From positions 1 through 52,573 of the forward strand of contig JBHJMP010000839.1 in assembly GCA_043381765.1 (NCBI GenBank): DNA of 52,573 bases, written 5' to 3'. How positions within the stretch are numbered: the first letter of the stretch is position 1; each line of letters begins with the position of its first letter. The notes beneath the pieces were generated by a model, which was not told the origin of the DNA, ran no database searches, and worked only from the letters and a program-made list of their open reading frames with translations. Source of the DNA: Collodictyon triciliatum. Lineage: Eukaryota > CRuMs. Both the position numbers and the translations under genes were made by a program. Below, in pieces: positions 24,241 to 37,921 of this stretch.

Positions 24241-27200
24241 CAGCCTTGGTTGAGTGCGTTTGGTACAGTGTATCGTGAGAAATAATGCCACTTATGTTAG
24301 AGTGGGATAACTTTATGCGGAGGATAGCATTTACGTTTAGATAGACAGGTCAGGTATGACCTAGAGTTCGTCGTAAATAAATTTCGGACAAAGAAAATAC
24401 CTTTAACTGGACTATGACGCTTTGGGGGAGCATATTGGAGATGAGATTATCAGACTTTTTTGTTTCTATCTTGAGTGTGCTTGTCAGAACAAAGTTGCGC
24501 CGCATGTAATACTCCTAGAGATCATAGTTGATCGATGTCAATTGTAGAAATATCAGTGAATGTCAAACCATATCGTATTGAAATAAGCCGGTCATTGTAT
24601 GACGAACCATGGGGTATGAGAGTTAGGCTCAATAAATAAATAATAATATTAATTATAATAAACCTTCAGACGTGTAGTTAAAGCATCGATAATTAGTGCG
24701 AGAAGGACGTATATCACCAGAATTTGGTATGTAATTTCGAATGAATCGGACGAATCAACTGACGAGCGCATAATTGCGCCGAGGATGACAAAGGATAGTG
24801 CAATGCCGGAGCAAACGCTCATGGCTGAAAGAAAAGGCATTCCACCAGCGTTGAATATAAGATAGATGGACATAATCACGCTAAGCGATGTGTACAACCC
24901 GAGGTTTTCGCCCTAATCACAATTTCGTCAATAAGGAGTAAGTTGCTGATACATAATACCAAAGATGGAAACCAACAGATAGTTGAAATTGAATTCCAGT
25001 TTGCCTCTTGTTCATTAACTATGTATTATTATTATTTTTTTTAAAAAAAATACTGACCTTCGCGACGCTAATAATACAGAGCAAAAATCCCTCAAAGAAA
25101 TAAAATGCCCCTCCGAATCGTTGGGGATTGTTCTGGAAGCGTTCAGACCTCGTAAAGCGAATGAAGACAGAGCCAAGAACTATTACATTATTGGGGAATG
25201 AAAAGTGAAGGGTTGAGTACTTTTCTTCGGAAATAAATACCAAGAAGTAACCCTGTTAATCAATATAGACAACAAATGCAGAAATATGTTCTCACCAACG
25301 AACATGAATCGAAGGCCAACACCAACAGCAAGTGATTTGGATGATGAACCCCCAATTACCTCAAAGAAACATGAACCAGCATATCTAAGTTACAAACCAA
25401 TGGGCTTAATTTTTCCAAAAAAAAAAAAATTCACGTATTTGCAAATGCGTGTGAGAGCCCTTAAATCATACCCGATGACGAATATGAATGCACACGCACG
25501 GATTTGTTTCGCCACGATTGGCCTAATTTCATCACTAAAAGCATTTTCAAGCTCAGATGAACCCAGAAACTTCATTGACACGGGATGCATGGGAATATCC
25601 TCACGAACTTGCTCATTCTTGCAATATGTATTAGGTTATTTAAAGAGACCGGATGATATACTCACAAAGGGGTTTAAAATTTCATTTATTCAAAAAAATT
25701 CTTTAAAAGAGCCCTAAATATTTATTATCCTTATAATACCTTCGTTTTCTTTGTTGATATGAGCTTAGAGTCCGAATAGACCGATGTGCGCTAGTATGTA
25801 AGTTTATTAAAATAGATAATCAAGCGATGCCATTAGATTCCCAAATTGATTTTGAAAAAATCTTTCAAACTAGCAGGGAAATAATGCAATACACGCTTAC
25901 CACTGAAGACTTTGAGTTTGTGCGGGAGATGGAATTTGGACCTGCAGCCAAAACAGATTTTCTTTTTCGAAGAATGTATGTGGTTAGTTCGCCTTTTCCC
26001 TTCGCCTTAACAATGCGTGATTCGGCATCGTAGTGGGCTTGTATGTGCTGCCAAGTAGATGATGACACTTGTATTTGAGACACAATGCCTGTGGACTGCA
26101 TACGAGACGCAGTATTCACCTAGCATCGTATTGTAATTCCATGAAACAGATAAGCCAAAAACGCCTCCGGTAATGAACGGACAGCCAAAGTAGTAACATA
26201 TCTTTATTTTCATCTATAATTACCGTGTCTCCAAAAAGGCAGTACTGTGGCTTTTTCTCCCCAACAACACCAGTGAAAACTGGGCCAGTGTTTATACCAA
26301 TTCTGACTCTAGATTATTATGTTGTTGTTTTTTTTTTGTTAGTTCTCTTTAAGTTGAGAATAACAATCCCGATAAATCTGATGTAATGGAAATCGGAAAA
26401 GAAAAAATGTGATAGATAAATGACTTGATAGGCTCTCCTTCATTAGTTTTGAATCTCGATATTTCTTCGATCATATCTTCGGCAAGAAAGGCTGCGGCGA
26501 GTGCGTGTCGCTTATTTGTCCCTTGCAAGCCAGCACATGCCTTAATCATAATTTTGAACAAAAGGTTGTAATATGGGAACATTAGAATGAAAGAAAATAA
26601 CATATATATAATAGCCAACAGCAAATCAGCTTGTATATATGTTCAAATGGTTTCAGGCAATTAAAGCTTAAGAAAGAGGAGAAAATAGAAGAGGCAGCCA
26701 AAAAAAAAAAATAGATGCAAACCATGTATGTCGCACCAACTGTCTCCATTTTTTGCACAGAGTGTTTTGCGCTTAGTTTTTCAAATCTGGAGTAAATTCC
26801 GTCTAGAAGCGTCACAAATTCTTCTGGTTTATGCCTGATAACTAAGTTGGAGAAATCTTGGATATCACAAAACAGCACCGTCACTTCCTCCTACATAGAA
26901 ATCATATGTATTAGTTGTGTATTGAATCTTAATGAGAACACACAAGTGTCATAAATTTTTCCAATAAGAATAATTGCGGGCTTCTCATCGAATTACTCAC
27001 CTCTGCTTCTGCAATTATTCTGATGCCTTCCTTCATCTTCTTTGTAACGTGAGGAGGGAGCATATTTTCGAGAATGGTCTATATGGATTCATTGAGATAT
27101 ATGATTGATGATGTTACTATTTCTTTCTTCTTTTTAAAAATCATAATCATAATGAAAAAAAATTAAATTGCTTATCAAAAATGACCGACCTGAGATTGAT

Positions 27201-30200
27201 GACGCTCTTTATTTAGGTCCCTCTGTAGCAAAAAGTCATTGCGAACAGCAATCTCATTGTTATAGGCACCAACAGCGCCGAGACAAAATACAGCCATGAC
27301 GAGGATGGCATTGGGTGCAAAGACGGAGAACCCGAATTTTCTATTAGATTGGTATGAATTATGATGTACTTCGAATACAGTAATTCTTTATTTTCTTAAA
27401 AGCGAGAAACTAGAATCAAACCATATTCATATATGAGGTTCGAATATATCAGATGGGGAAAGAAAATATGTAGACGATACATACGTTACAACGTATGTGA
27501 GGTAGAAGCACATGTCAAATGCAGACACTGGAAAAGCATATTTGAACCGCAGTCTTAAAACAGTGAAAGCAAGGATAGGGAAAAATACAGCCGAAAGAAT
27601 TCCGTTCTCTTGGATGGACATGGTCTGTCAATTCAGAAAAATATTAGTCGGAGAGCTTATCGGTGTTGTAAGGTGCTATAAAACGGCGACTTTAATTTGA
27701 AATGGTTATTCACCTTCGCTATGCTCCCAGCGAAAAGAGGAATCAGAATGGACATTTGATAGGATCTCTCAAAATAAGGAGAAAATGTAAAGGCAACATA
27801 AATCCCTAAAATAAAAAACGGGAAGTGAGGAACAATAAAACGAACAAATAAAGTCCCATTTATCCAACAGGGCGACTGAGATATAAAAATTTTTTAGGAT
27901 AGCTATTCTCACCTCCAAGAATGATGATTGTCGTAGAGAACACCCAAGAAAGTATCTTTAAATTAATGAGAAAGTATATGATATAAAGGAACAACATTGT
28001 GACGAAGCTAAGGCGCGTTTGCTTGGCGGATATGTAGAAGAAATATGCCTATACAAGGATATATAAATCTATGAGAAGTCTGACAAACATTTAGCAAGCG
28101 GCAACCGTCATTACGAATAGTCTTGATTCGCTACGAGTGATAAAATCGAACAATCAAATTTTATGCTTACTGCAAATAGTTTTTCCAAGCGCCTGTCGTT
28201 GGCAAACTCCAAAGTGTATTTGTCCAGGTCGGTGAGAGAACTTATTATGGGATTCTTTTGTGCAGTGCCCTGTAAAATACAAAGAATGAATAATTCATTT
28301 CAAAAAGTATAAAGAGAAAATAAGAAAATATTGAACCCAATCTGAGCCATACAAACCTGATTTCCCACCATGACAGTTCTAGGTTTATTGCTATTATTTT
28401 TGAAAAAAATTATTAAAAGAAGAAAACTCTCAAAGAGTTGAATGCAGCATCGCAATCATTCAAGAAATTCTGCAAAATCACATGGATTTTACAATTTAGA
28501 TTCAACACAAACTTGGCCGTATATTTTTGTTTGTTTCCTTGATTCATAAACGCCAGTTTCGGGAAGGCGGACTGTGGTCGCGAATTTTCGACATCAGCCT
28601 CTTGAACGTCGGAGACAACAACTTTTGATATTGGACTATAGTTTATCAGATTTTTATTATGTTAGTACATTCTTCAATGTCGTGTGTAGCCGATCATGTG
28701 TGTTCAAAGATAAGAATCGATGATAATTAGTGTTGATAGAACGATATAGTATAGCATACCCGCACCCACGTTCCATTTCTTGTACAACATCAATTGGTGA
28801 GGGTCTAAAGAAGCGCTGGAACCTATGAATGCGTATAATGACACAGCGTAAATACACCGAGGGGAGGTATGAATCATGAGAATGTTTATTCAATCATATA
28901 ACCATGCATTTGTTACGTACGATTTCAGAGTCAGGTCAAAGAGTAAGCAAGCACTCGGGATGAATGGGATGGATGCCCAGAATATTCCTCTGAATGGTAT
29001 TATAACATGTTATAGGTAACACAAGTCATGTGCCATAATATCATATTTGAAATTATTGAATAGCAAACCGTTTGTAAACTTCGATTCCAACGTGGAAATA
29101 ATCAGGACTGATTGTGTACATCAGAGAGTATACGATAATGTAAAAGAACCATAAAAGCACACTGAACAGGAGGATGCCAACATAAGGCTTCGTCCAATAA
29201 TATGTTTCCAAAGCAATCTGTATTTGCAAAAGCATGCATAATTTTGAGGGGGAAATTATGAGTGTCTTAGATAACTGCGCCATTTTTTGATACTTAAACT
29301 GCGCATGTCGATTTGATTAACATACATATGACTGAGATGGTGATATATCATTTCAGAGGAAAATAAATAATTATAATTATTAACATTTGATGGAATCTTC
29401 ACGAAAGGAAACCTTGAAATTAACAGTCAACATGAGACAGCCATTAATCATAGTCCCCATCAAAAACAGGTCATCACTCAACCCTTTACTGGATATGATG
29501 CCCTTCATATTTTTAAAAAAAAATAATCATTTAGCGCCCATGCAATCGTATATAGAAAAAATCACAGTTAATAGAAAGACCTTCGCAATTAAAGTTCATC
29601 AATTGCATAGTTTTTATAGTATAAGAAGGAACTTTTAGCCTTTTACTATGTAGGCATTTATGGAAAAGGAATCATAAATTCAGTTCATACACCATAAATG
29701 TTAATTCCGCAGAAGTAAATGATGAGCGAATGGGCCAAAGCCAAGAAGCACCATTTCACCATGACCCAGAGGTTGAATCCCATCTGTATTGGCAGGTAAG
29801 TTCTTTCAGGGATTCTTGAAGAAAAGTACAGTCACTTCTCTCCAATATTCAAAGAACCCATGATATATAGGAATGTACCTTCGCCTGTCCCCAATAATAA
29901 ATGGAGGGGAACTGCTTGCTACTCTTTGCACTGCAATCATTTGTATAAGTAGGGTGTAGTTAGGTGAGACACTCAGAAGTGATTGTTGGTGAATAAGGAC
30001 AACCTGGAGAAGCGAGATATAGTTATTTGCTAACCTGATATCCTGGTCGAGAACACTCATAAACATAACTGGGAGAAGAGTCCACCCGACATTCCATCCG
30101 GCACCGAGCCAACTTTCGTAAAGCGTTGTGCCCGAGGAGGCATTGAGAAAGGTGAAGTAAAACAGAGTCAAGACAAACGCCATGTTTTTGTAGAACGAGT

Positions 30201-33200
30201 AAAGGATCAATTTGCATAGTCGCATGTAATTCCAGTGTCCATGAACCTAAATGAGCGTGCAGAAGAGTTAAATCAAAATACTGACATATATATATATATA
30301 TAAACAGCAGAAATAAAAAAAAAACGGAGACATAGACTCACGAGAAGAAGTCTTTCCAGGAACCGAAATTGGGCTATGGCATAATCACTACTCTGGACTG
30401 CTTGCATTCCTTCATGCCCACTGATGCCTATGTGAGAGAGTTACAATAACGAGGGTTCAATCAGTTGATATTTACAAAATTGCGGACTGTAAAATAGCTG
30501 AGTAGTATATGTAATCGGAAACTGCATCGTAGAAAAATCGTACCAATCCCGACATGGGCCTCTTGAATCATGCTGACATCGTTTGCCCCATCACCTATCG
30601 CAAGAGTAATTGGCTATATGTGAAGGAAAATCAGAACAAAGCTGGGAAGGTTACCTGCTGATGAACATCCACTAAATGCACATAAATATTGAGATATTCG
30701 TCATCGCTTTATGAAGACTGTTGGGTGTAAGATTTTCTTAGACACCTGAGGCTTGATATTATCTTTCACAAGGGTGACCATTTCAGCCTTTTGCTTGGGA
30801 CTATAAATGTTGTTATGCGATTGGAAAAAAGGAATATATATGTCGTGTTTAGGGATAAGGTGAGCGAAGGAGGACAAGGCTGGCCATTTGTGTGCTTATT
30901 TGCATCATACCTGACACGACATGCAACAACAGACGAGCAGAGCCTAGCAACGAGAAGGAAACTAATCTTGTTTTCTTCATCAGACATGATTCTGCTGATT
31001 GAGTTACCATCGACTACCAAGCCCAGATTCTTGTCCTCATTCTGCACATGTATATGATGAAATAATAGGCTCGATGGTATCGTACACACAAATCGTCATT
31101 CTAATTTTATGGTGTCTAATATACCCACGTTGAGAATGTATTCGACTTCCAATTGCCTTTGTTTCAAGATTGTACTTATGTCATCCTCTTCTGTGCAATT
31201 GATGTAAATGAGATGCATCCCAGACTCGAAAAGTCGTGTGGAATACGCGATGTTCACAGCTGTTTCTTGTTTGTCTCCAGTTAGGACCCATATCTTGAGT
31301 CCTAGTAAAGGAGCAGATGGATTGCTCAAACTAGGTGTTGATAATATTTGCTTTATCTTTTCGTAAGGTTACAAACCAGCGGATGAAAGGGTGTGGATTG
31401 TTTCTGGGACTCCATCTTGTAGTTTATCTTCAATAGCTGTGGAGCCAAGTAGTTCCAATTCATGCTCAATTTCATTAGCCACCTGCGTGTTGACCCGATT
31501 GGTATACATAAATATCAGATTGCAGGTTTTTACAATTTAGAAAGACGAAGAGACAATACCTTGTCCATCTGCTCTGAGCGATCTCTTAGTGCAAGACTGG
31601 CCTTGGTATAGCGCTCGTTCCATTCCGAGTATATCTCAGGTGACAAATCTCTCTGGATGAAAAGGATAAAATGAAATCAAAAAGAAACCCCATTTAAATG
31701 AAGGTATGAATTTTTCCATTGAGACATAACATGACGAATACTATATTAAGATGCCAAGCGAACCTTAGTAATAACAAGCGTTCTGAGTCCGTCGACAGCG
31801 AAAAGGTTGATATGGTCTAATGTTGGGTCCCGGTGCTGCTGCTCAGATGCAAGTCTCTCGACAATAACAGAATCAGCTCCCTTGAAATGGAAAAAAAAAA
31901 GGGTCGACAAAATTTACAGATGATTCTGCTTCAAAAAGAGAGACATGTCAAAAAATGAACATAAAGAAGACGACATGCATAGAAAAAAATATGTGGGTAA
32001 GATAAATACAACCAGATACAGTTCCTAGATGCAAACGATAAAGAAAGAGTAGATTTGTGAGAGTAACCAACCTTGCAGAATAACTGAACTCGGCCGTCTT
32101 CTCTCTTTACAACAACAGACATTCTTTTTCTGTCGCTGTTAAATTCGTTCACATTAAGGATTTTGAAAACCTCCAGCTTTCCTCGAATACTAACAGTGAC
32201 TTCAAAAAAAAAAAAAAGATTTGTGAGCAAAATATAAAATTAAAAAAAAATCACATATAATAATTGGAAGAAAAAAGCACATGCAAGATCGCTTCGGTAT
32301 TTACATTTTTTAAACAAAAAGATTCGATCTATCCAAGTAATACCTGAGGTTTGAGTTCTTTCGGTAAGGACGAACCCTAATTCCTTCGCAGCTCTACAAA
32401 GAAGAAATAATTATTGGATGTCATAGAAGTGATCAAAGGGTTTAGTAAATCTGAAATATGCTTAAGGTTGTGTCAATTTCTATCGGACATATTTTTTCAT
32501 CCCTTATCGTGATAGTTTTTCATCTTGGAGGGGAAGAGGGATGGGAATCTGTATCTTACTGGACTAAAGCAATTTCGTCCGGACTTTGTGATTGATAAAT
32601 TATATCGCCATCATCTTCAGACATACGCAATGCCTTCCTATCTTCCTCGGAAATTCTTTCTGGGATGGCTGTGTGACAGACAGCTAGAACCTAATAGGGA
32701 ATAGTTCGGCGATTCAGAAGAATAATCACTATGGGATTCATATTGGCTCATTTGCATAATACAATTTTGTGACCAATAAATGCTAACACACAGTCATAAA
32801 ATCGTCTAGATGCTTCTCTGGAATGCTACAGGCTTCAGATATGTTAATATCTGATGCTGCTGTCTTGATATTTGCTGTACTTGTTTCGATGTCTTCAATT
32901 TCGATTGAGTTTCGATTCTCAGACGATGCAATCGATATACTGCTGCGATTTAGTGGTTTGTCTTGATTTGTCTGGTAATTAATATAAACACTTTGAATCA
33001 GTCTGGTTTTATATTTATATTATGTTTATCAGTATAAATATTATTATCCAAAAAAAAAAAAAGAGAAATAAGTAATATGAACTATTTAAGTATCTTTGAA
33101 AAAATGCCTTTGGTGCCTCTTTGTAAAAGAATAGTCTCCCATAGATTGACGCCCTTCGAAATTCCATTTCATTACAAGTGAGTGTTCCGGTCTTATCCGA

Positions 33201-34330
33201 AAAAATGTACTGAATCTGACCCAGTTCCTCATTGAGATTGGATGTGCGTGCAAGTGCTGTAGTATTTGTCTTTTCATAGTACATCTCCTTGTCAAATTCG
33301 ATGAGCTTGGCCTGATATAGCCTAAATGGTTACATCAATATTGGCTTTAACAACTGATGAATTTGAGATGCGTAGATGTAATAGCTTTTAATAATCTAGA
33401 GTAAATTACTGGATATTTTCGAAAATTATGATACCAGTATTTACCTGACAACTTCCATGGATATGTAAAGCGAGATTGGGGTAAGGTTGTTAAACAGAAT
33501 TAGAAATGTAATGAATGATAGATTCGCTGCAAATCCTTCTTCATCGGTCAGGAAGTCCAAGTACCAAACGCCATCACTATGTGATGAATACGTAATTAGC
33601 TTTACTTCATGAAAGTATGCAAATGTAAGCAAACTNNNNNNNNNNNNNNNNNNNNNNNNNNNNNNNNNNNNNNNNNNNNNNNNNNNNNNNNNNNNNNNNN
33701 NNNNNNNNNNNNNNNNNNNNNNNNNNNNNNNNNNNNNNNNNNNNNNNNNNNNNNNNNNNNNNNNNNNNNNNNNNNNNNNNNNNNNNNNNNNNNNNNNNNN
33801 NNNNNNNNNNNNNNNNNNNNNNNNNNNNNNNNNNNNNNNNNNNNNNNNNNNNNNNNNNNNNNNNNNNNNNNNNNNNNNNNNNNNNNNNNNNNNNNNNNNN
33901 NNNNNNNNNNNNNNNNNNNNNNNNNNNNNNNNNNNNNNNNNNNNNNNNNNNNNNNNNNNNNNNNNNNNNNNNNNNNNNNNNNNNNNNNNNNNNNNNNNNN
34001 NNNNNNNNNNNNNNNNNNNNNNNNNNNNNNNNNNNNNNNNNNNNNNNNNNNNNNNNNNNNNNNNNNNNNNNNNNNNNNNNNNNNNNNNNNNNNNNNNNNN
34101 NNNNNNNNNNNNNNNNNNNNNNNNNNNNNNNNNNNNNNNNNNNNNNNNNNNNNNNNNNNNNNNNNNNNNNNNNNNNNNNNNNNNNNNNNNNNNNNNNNNN
34201 NNGGAGCAGCTCGAGAGTTCATGGAAAGCTTTGTGTCATGTCCGGTGAAAAGCACGAGTCCAAAAATTTGAGACGTATTTCTAAGTATCATTCCTCTCAA
34301 CAGGATGTTCTTAATGTCAACAGAAGCTAC

Positions 34331-34426
<96 letters not shown>

Positions 34427-36067
34427 TTAGTTTTTACAAGAACATCAAGTTTTGGAAAATATCTCAACAATTATCCAGGATAGGAAAAAATAAGTAGAGG
34501 ATATATCAATAGATAGTGTATGTGAAATAAAATATATGTATCCATGAGACTTGCCCTCATCATTGCCTTCTACAGTTATTGATCCGTTGAAGCGATAGAT
34601 GAGATTGTTGGGTAGCTCATAGTTCATGGTTCCTTTCATCTCCATCAAAACTCCCGGGTTGTTGAAATGCTGTGTATTCGCTAGTGACTGAAGGGCTTTC
34701 AGATTCGTTTCACTATAAAAATTGGAGGAATAAATTTAAATAGGGCCCATAGAAGTATCCATATGGGTGTATTGAAATCTTCGCACTCATACCGCTAATT
34801 TTGACAGGAATAAATACTGCCGTGTTCATGGATTCTTATTATAATTATTTTGCTATTTTGCCTGTCTTACCCATCAAGGTTGGATGTTTCCACAAAGCAG
34901 ATTCCCCCATCTTCAGAGGTGCTAAGAATCATCAAATCTGCTGGGGATTCTTCCCTGTTCTTAACACAACATATATCCCCAACTATCACATCCCTCCATA
35001 GAGCTTGTTCTAGCTTTCCGTCACGAACAATGGAACATGTTCTGTTGTTCATTTCAAAATCAGATTGATGGCGTTTCTAAGAAATACTCACGTTAGTCAC
35101 TAAGTAGACATACAATAGATTCATAATTCTTTTTTCCCTTCATTCGATTCAAGTGAAAGGGGGGGGGGGGGTTTTACTCATAATTCTTAATTAGAAATAT
35201 GCATAATTTCAATGTTGTCAAAAAAAATCAAAAATAGGTTAGAGAAAGAAAAATCGAGCCCACTAACCCAGTCTTCATAAGCTTCTTTCACCATATTAGC
35301 AAAGAGAACTACTGCAAGGGGTCCAGCCGTAGCAAATTTATTGGTGGGCGATAAGTCAGTGCTCAACTAGATAATGAAAGTACACAATTAAATAAATTGG
35401 CACGCTCCACAAACGAGTCAATGAACTGATATATTGAAGAGAATAGTAGTATGGGATATTGTGATATGTATGTGGCTCGCACATGTTCATTTATGTATAA
35501 TTATCCATCTAGCACTTAATACCTGGAGAAGTGAAATAATGAGGAAGTATATATTTGATACTCTTCGAAACTGTTCAAATAGATTTTTCGGAAGGAATGA
35601 CGCGAAGTTGTATTTTGCCGTGGTGATTACGTTGTTCTTGTACCTGTACATATACGGTCAGAAAGAGTGATAAGTTGCTCACGCAATCCAGCCAAAAAAA
35701 TGATATTTTACACGCAATCAATCAATTTTATATGTCTTCCAATTATATGATATCATTCTGTAAGATTTCACTACCCATATTGCAAGTTCCCAACCGGGTC
35801 GTTCATCTTCACGATACGATGATCCATCACCTATGAACATGTGAAAAGATCGACCCCAAAACACACGAGTGTTAGCGGATATGAGGAACTCCAACGTCAA
35901 AAAAAGAAAAACGAAGCTGTCGCATACGAGGCGCTTCGTTTTACTGAATTTTTTTGTATATAGTTTAAGATGTGTGAATAAGTGGGCAACAAGACTGATG
36001 TGAGACGTCTAAGTACTGGTGGACTCACCGGTTTTCGAGAACCAACCACTGATCGAAGAGCTTCCAT
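22931..36067 (-). CDS. P4-ATPase / guanylyl cyclase fusion protein
   Basis: One minus-strand gene encodes a flippase-like P4-ATPase followed by a two-domain class III cyclase, predicted to make cGMP at a membrane. ATG is at 36065-36067. Firm first exons are 36029-36067, 35775-35830, 35523-35643 and 35268-35366, reading [52 protein letters not shown] and [15 protein letters not shown], then [13 protein letters not shown]. Downstream come [38 protein letters not shown] and GDGANDV, then the last P4 membrane helices. A multi-helix linker leads to cyclase domain 1 (about 27070-25900), a second helix block (about 25250-24300) and cyclase domain 2 (about 24240-22931, ending DPEQSPK and TAA at 22931-22933). 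The phosphorylation Asp and hinge motifs are intact. This is the layout of Paramecium, Tetrahymena, Plasmodium and Toxoplasma guanylyl cyclases. An N gap at 33636-34202 hides part of the ATPase. I did not place every exon boundary. Confidence 0.95.
25900..27090 (-). other. Cyclase catalytic domain 1 (purine- and transition-state-binding half)
   Basis: Helices ending [16 protein letters not shown] lead into [16 protein letters not shown] (first metal Asp kept), [14 protein letters not shown] (Glu at the guanine-recognition site; Ala where the second metal Asp should be in GDAY), [28 protein letters not shown] (guanylyl-cyclase-type Cys) and [10 protein letters not shown] (transition-state Asn and Arg kept). 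By its residues this half works like the beta subunit of soluble guanylyl cyclase, or C2 of adenylyl cyclase, although it comes first in the chain. Confidence 0.88.
33636..34202. other. Assembly gap (567 N)
   Basis: The gap lies inside the fusion gene, between the exon reading [16 protein letters not shown] and the exon with [16 protein letters not shown]. Coding sequence for the third transmembrane segment of the ATPase is probably missing. Confidence 0.99.
34333..34423. repeat. Poly(A) tract, 91 nt with one T
   Basis: A near-pure run of A (T on the gene strand) in an intron of the fusion gene, interrupted by one T at 34381. A tract this long is prone to sequencing and assembly error, so its true length is uncertain. 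Confidence 0.95.
35121..35188 (-). repeat. Micro-insertion with flanking direct repeats, copy 5 (with G13 tract)
   Basis: TCATAATTCTT at 35121-35131 and 35178-35188 flanks a 46-nt insert that contains CCCTTCATTCGATTCAAGTG, then a run of about 13 G. It lies in the intron after exon 35268-35366 of the fusion gene. This copy is longer than the others, because the G tract extends the shared core on the side away from the T-run. Confidence 0.8.
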
Positions 36068-37921
36068 TTGCCTCCCTACTTTTTCCAGGATATTTGGAAC
36101 AGGCAATTTCAATCTAAACGAGCCGGTTCGTCGCGAGATATGAGCGGCGCGAACAGGAGAAGAGAAGCAGAGGTTGGCTTGGTGGGGTCTACAGAGCCCA
36201 AAAAGATTATTTGTGATGAACACCTTGATATTCTCTTTCTTCTCGTGTCTTTGGAGAGTAGAGGGTTGCTACAAAGAACGGAAATTCACCTCGAGAAGCG
36301 CTTTCCTTGCTTGCCTTTCTTTTTCTGTGTCTTCTCTCTTCGGTGCTTGCAGTAAAGTGCTTGACTTCTTCCGACTTTGAGATCCTTGTCCTGCAGAGAC
36401 TTCATCAGTTGCTTGCACTTACCCAAGAACCCGTTCTATATCGCTGGCCTCTGGGCAAACAGGAAAGGCAGGCTCCGATGATCGATCAACCCCTGTTTCT
36501 TCTGCTCCCTTTTTTCCCTTCCTCACTGGTCTTCTGTTTGTCTCTTCTTACTTCACTATGCGCTGCTTCGCCCTTTCACTGCCGCTTTGGCTGTTGGCCG
36601 CGCTTTGTGATCCCGAGGCAAACATTGCGCTTCAGATTCGTCTCTTTGGTTGGCTTCAGATTCGCTCCTTTCCAGCTTGTTTGATTTGTTTGGGTTTTCT
36701 TGCTGCTTTTCTTCTTTTTCTTTTTTTTGCGTTTGGCCTAAACAGGAATAACGACTCTTCACACGAACACACAGAATCTTGTTTATCCATATATGTGATG
36801 TACTAAACTGGAATATAGGCGTTTATGGTGTTCCCTTTGTAAATGTGCATTTTGATGGAACACTGAAGATGTCGTGGCATGTCGTCAGCATCAATGGTGT
36901 TCTGTATATAATTTAATTATAAATAATTAATATAAAAAAGCCATATAAAAGCTTTATCACCTCTACCTACACATTTTCATGGGTTTAGACTATATTTTCC
37001 ACAAATAAATTTACCATCAGGCTGTGTCTCTCTTTGGAATTGGTGCCTTTTCTTGGTAAGTGTTCCATATTAGGATACCATTTTTTTTCGCCCGGAGCAT
37101 AAGAAAATTAGTTGAGAAAAGGCCACAACTCTACACACAACAGAGCAAAGCATCCGGAACCCCGACAAAAAAAAGGGAAAAGAAAAGACCAATAAACCAA
37201 AGAAAACGACTACGTGTCCCTCCAAAATACACAAACAAGTTTCTCCATGGCGAGAAAAGGCCCTGGCGCGTTGTTTCCTTTCTCCCCGAGGTGTTTGCCT
37301 GATGGACTCAGAAGGCGCCTTTGGATGATTGTCACAATCACCTGCGGTTGAATGCCATCATCTTTGCCTCTTCGATAACGCCCAGTCAGCTCTGCCCTCA
37401 AACGCTCTTAACATAGACCACATTCGAACCTTCCAGGATACTTGCTTGCTTTCCTGTGATTGCCCATGCATTTGCTGCTTCTTTTCCACAGACAAAGATA
37501 CGAAGAGGGACACACAGCCTTTCCCAAGACACAGAAATGATACGCAAGTCCGACTCACCCAAGAGACTCGTGAATAGCCCTTCCCCTTGGGCGCATTCTG
37601 CGCCAGCTAGTCTCGTTTAGTTGGAATCCTACCAGATTTTGATATGATTGCTGACGAGGCATGAGGTCTACCTATTGTGCCGTGTGCGTGGTTGTGATGA
37701 TTTTGGACGAAACCCTTACAAGGCTGTCCAATCTGTCATGTCCACTATTCCTTGCATAAACATGGCAATCAAGAGGATGGGCCGAGCAAAAGCCCTTTGT
37801 CATGTCTTGGTTTTTTGTACTTGCTGGCCACACAGGCCCACGTATTGGAAATTAGGAGAGGGTTGATAAAATATATGGATATCAGGCCAGCGAGATAACA
37901 TTTTTGTGAAAAATAATTCCC
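36068..37921. other. 1.85 kb divergent upstream region, no firm gene
   Basis: This lies between the start of the fusion gene (-) and the DUF506 gene (+). It must hold both promoters and probably 5' exons of DUF506. Several frames stay open for 60-125 codons at 36170-37560, but none looks like a known domain and I cannot link any by splicing. Confidence 0.5.

Larger units (their letters stand above)
28900..36067 (-). other. P4-ATPase module of the fusion protein
   Basis: All signature motifs of an active P4-ATPase can be seen: DGETNLK in the actuator domain (split by an intron between about 34870 and 34715), PISL in helix M4 (about 33470), DKTGT at the phosphorylation site (about 33190), TGDKxET (about 31270) and GDGxNDV (about 30590). 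After the P domain, the segment [19 protein letters not shown] and later hydrophobic stretches to about 29060 make the C-terminal transmembrane helices. Intact motifs suggest a working ATP-driven lipid flippase or lipid sensor, although in alveolate relatives the transport role is not fully settled. Confidence 0.9.
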
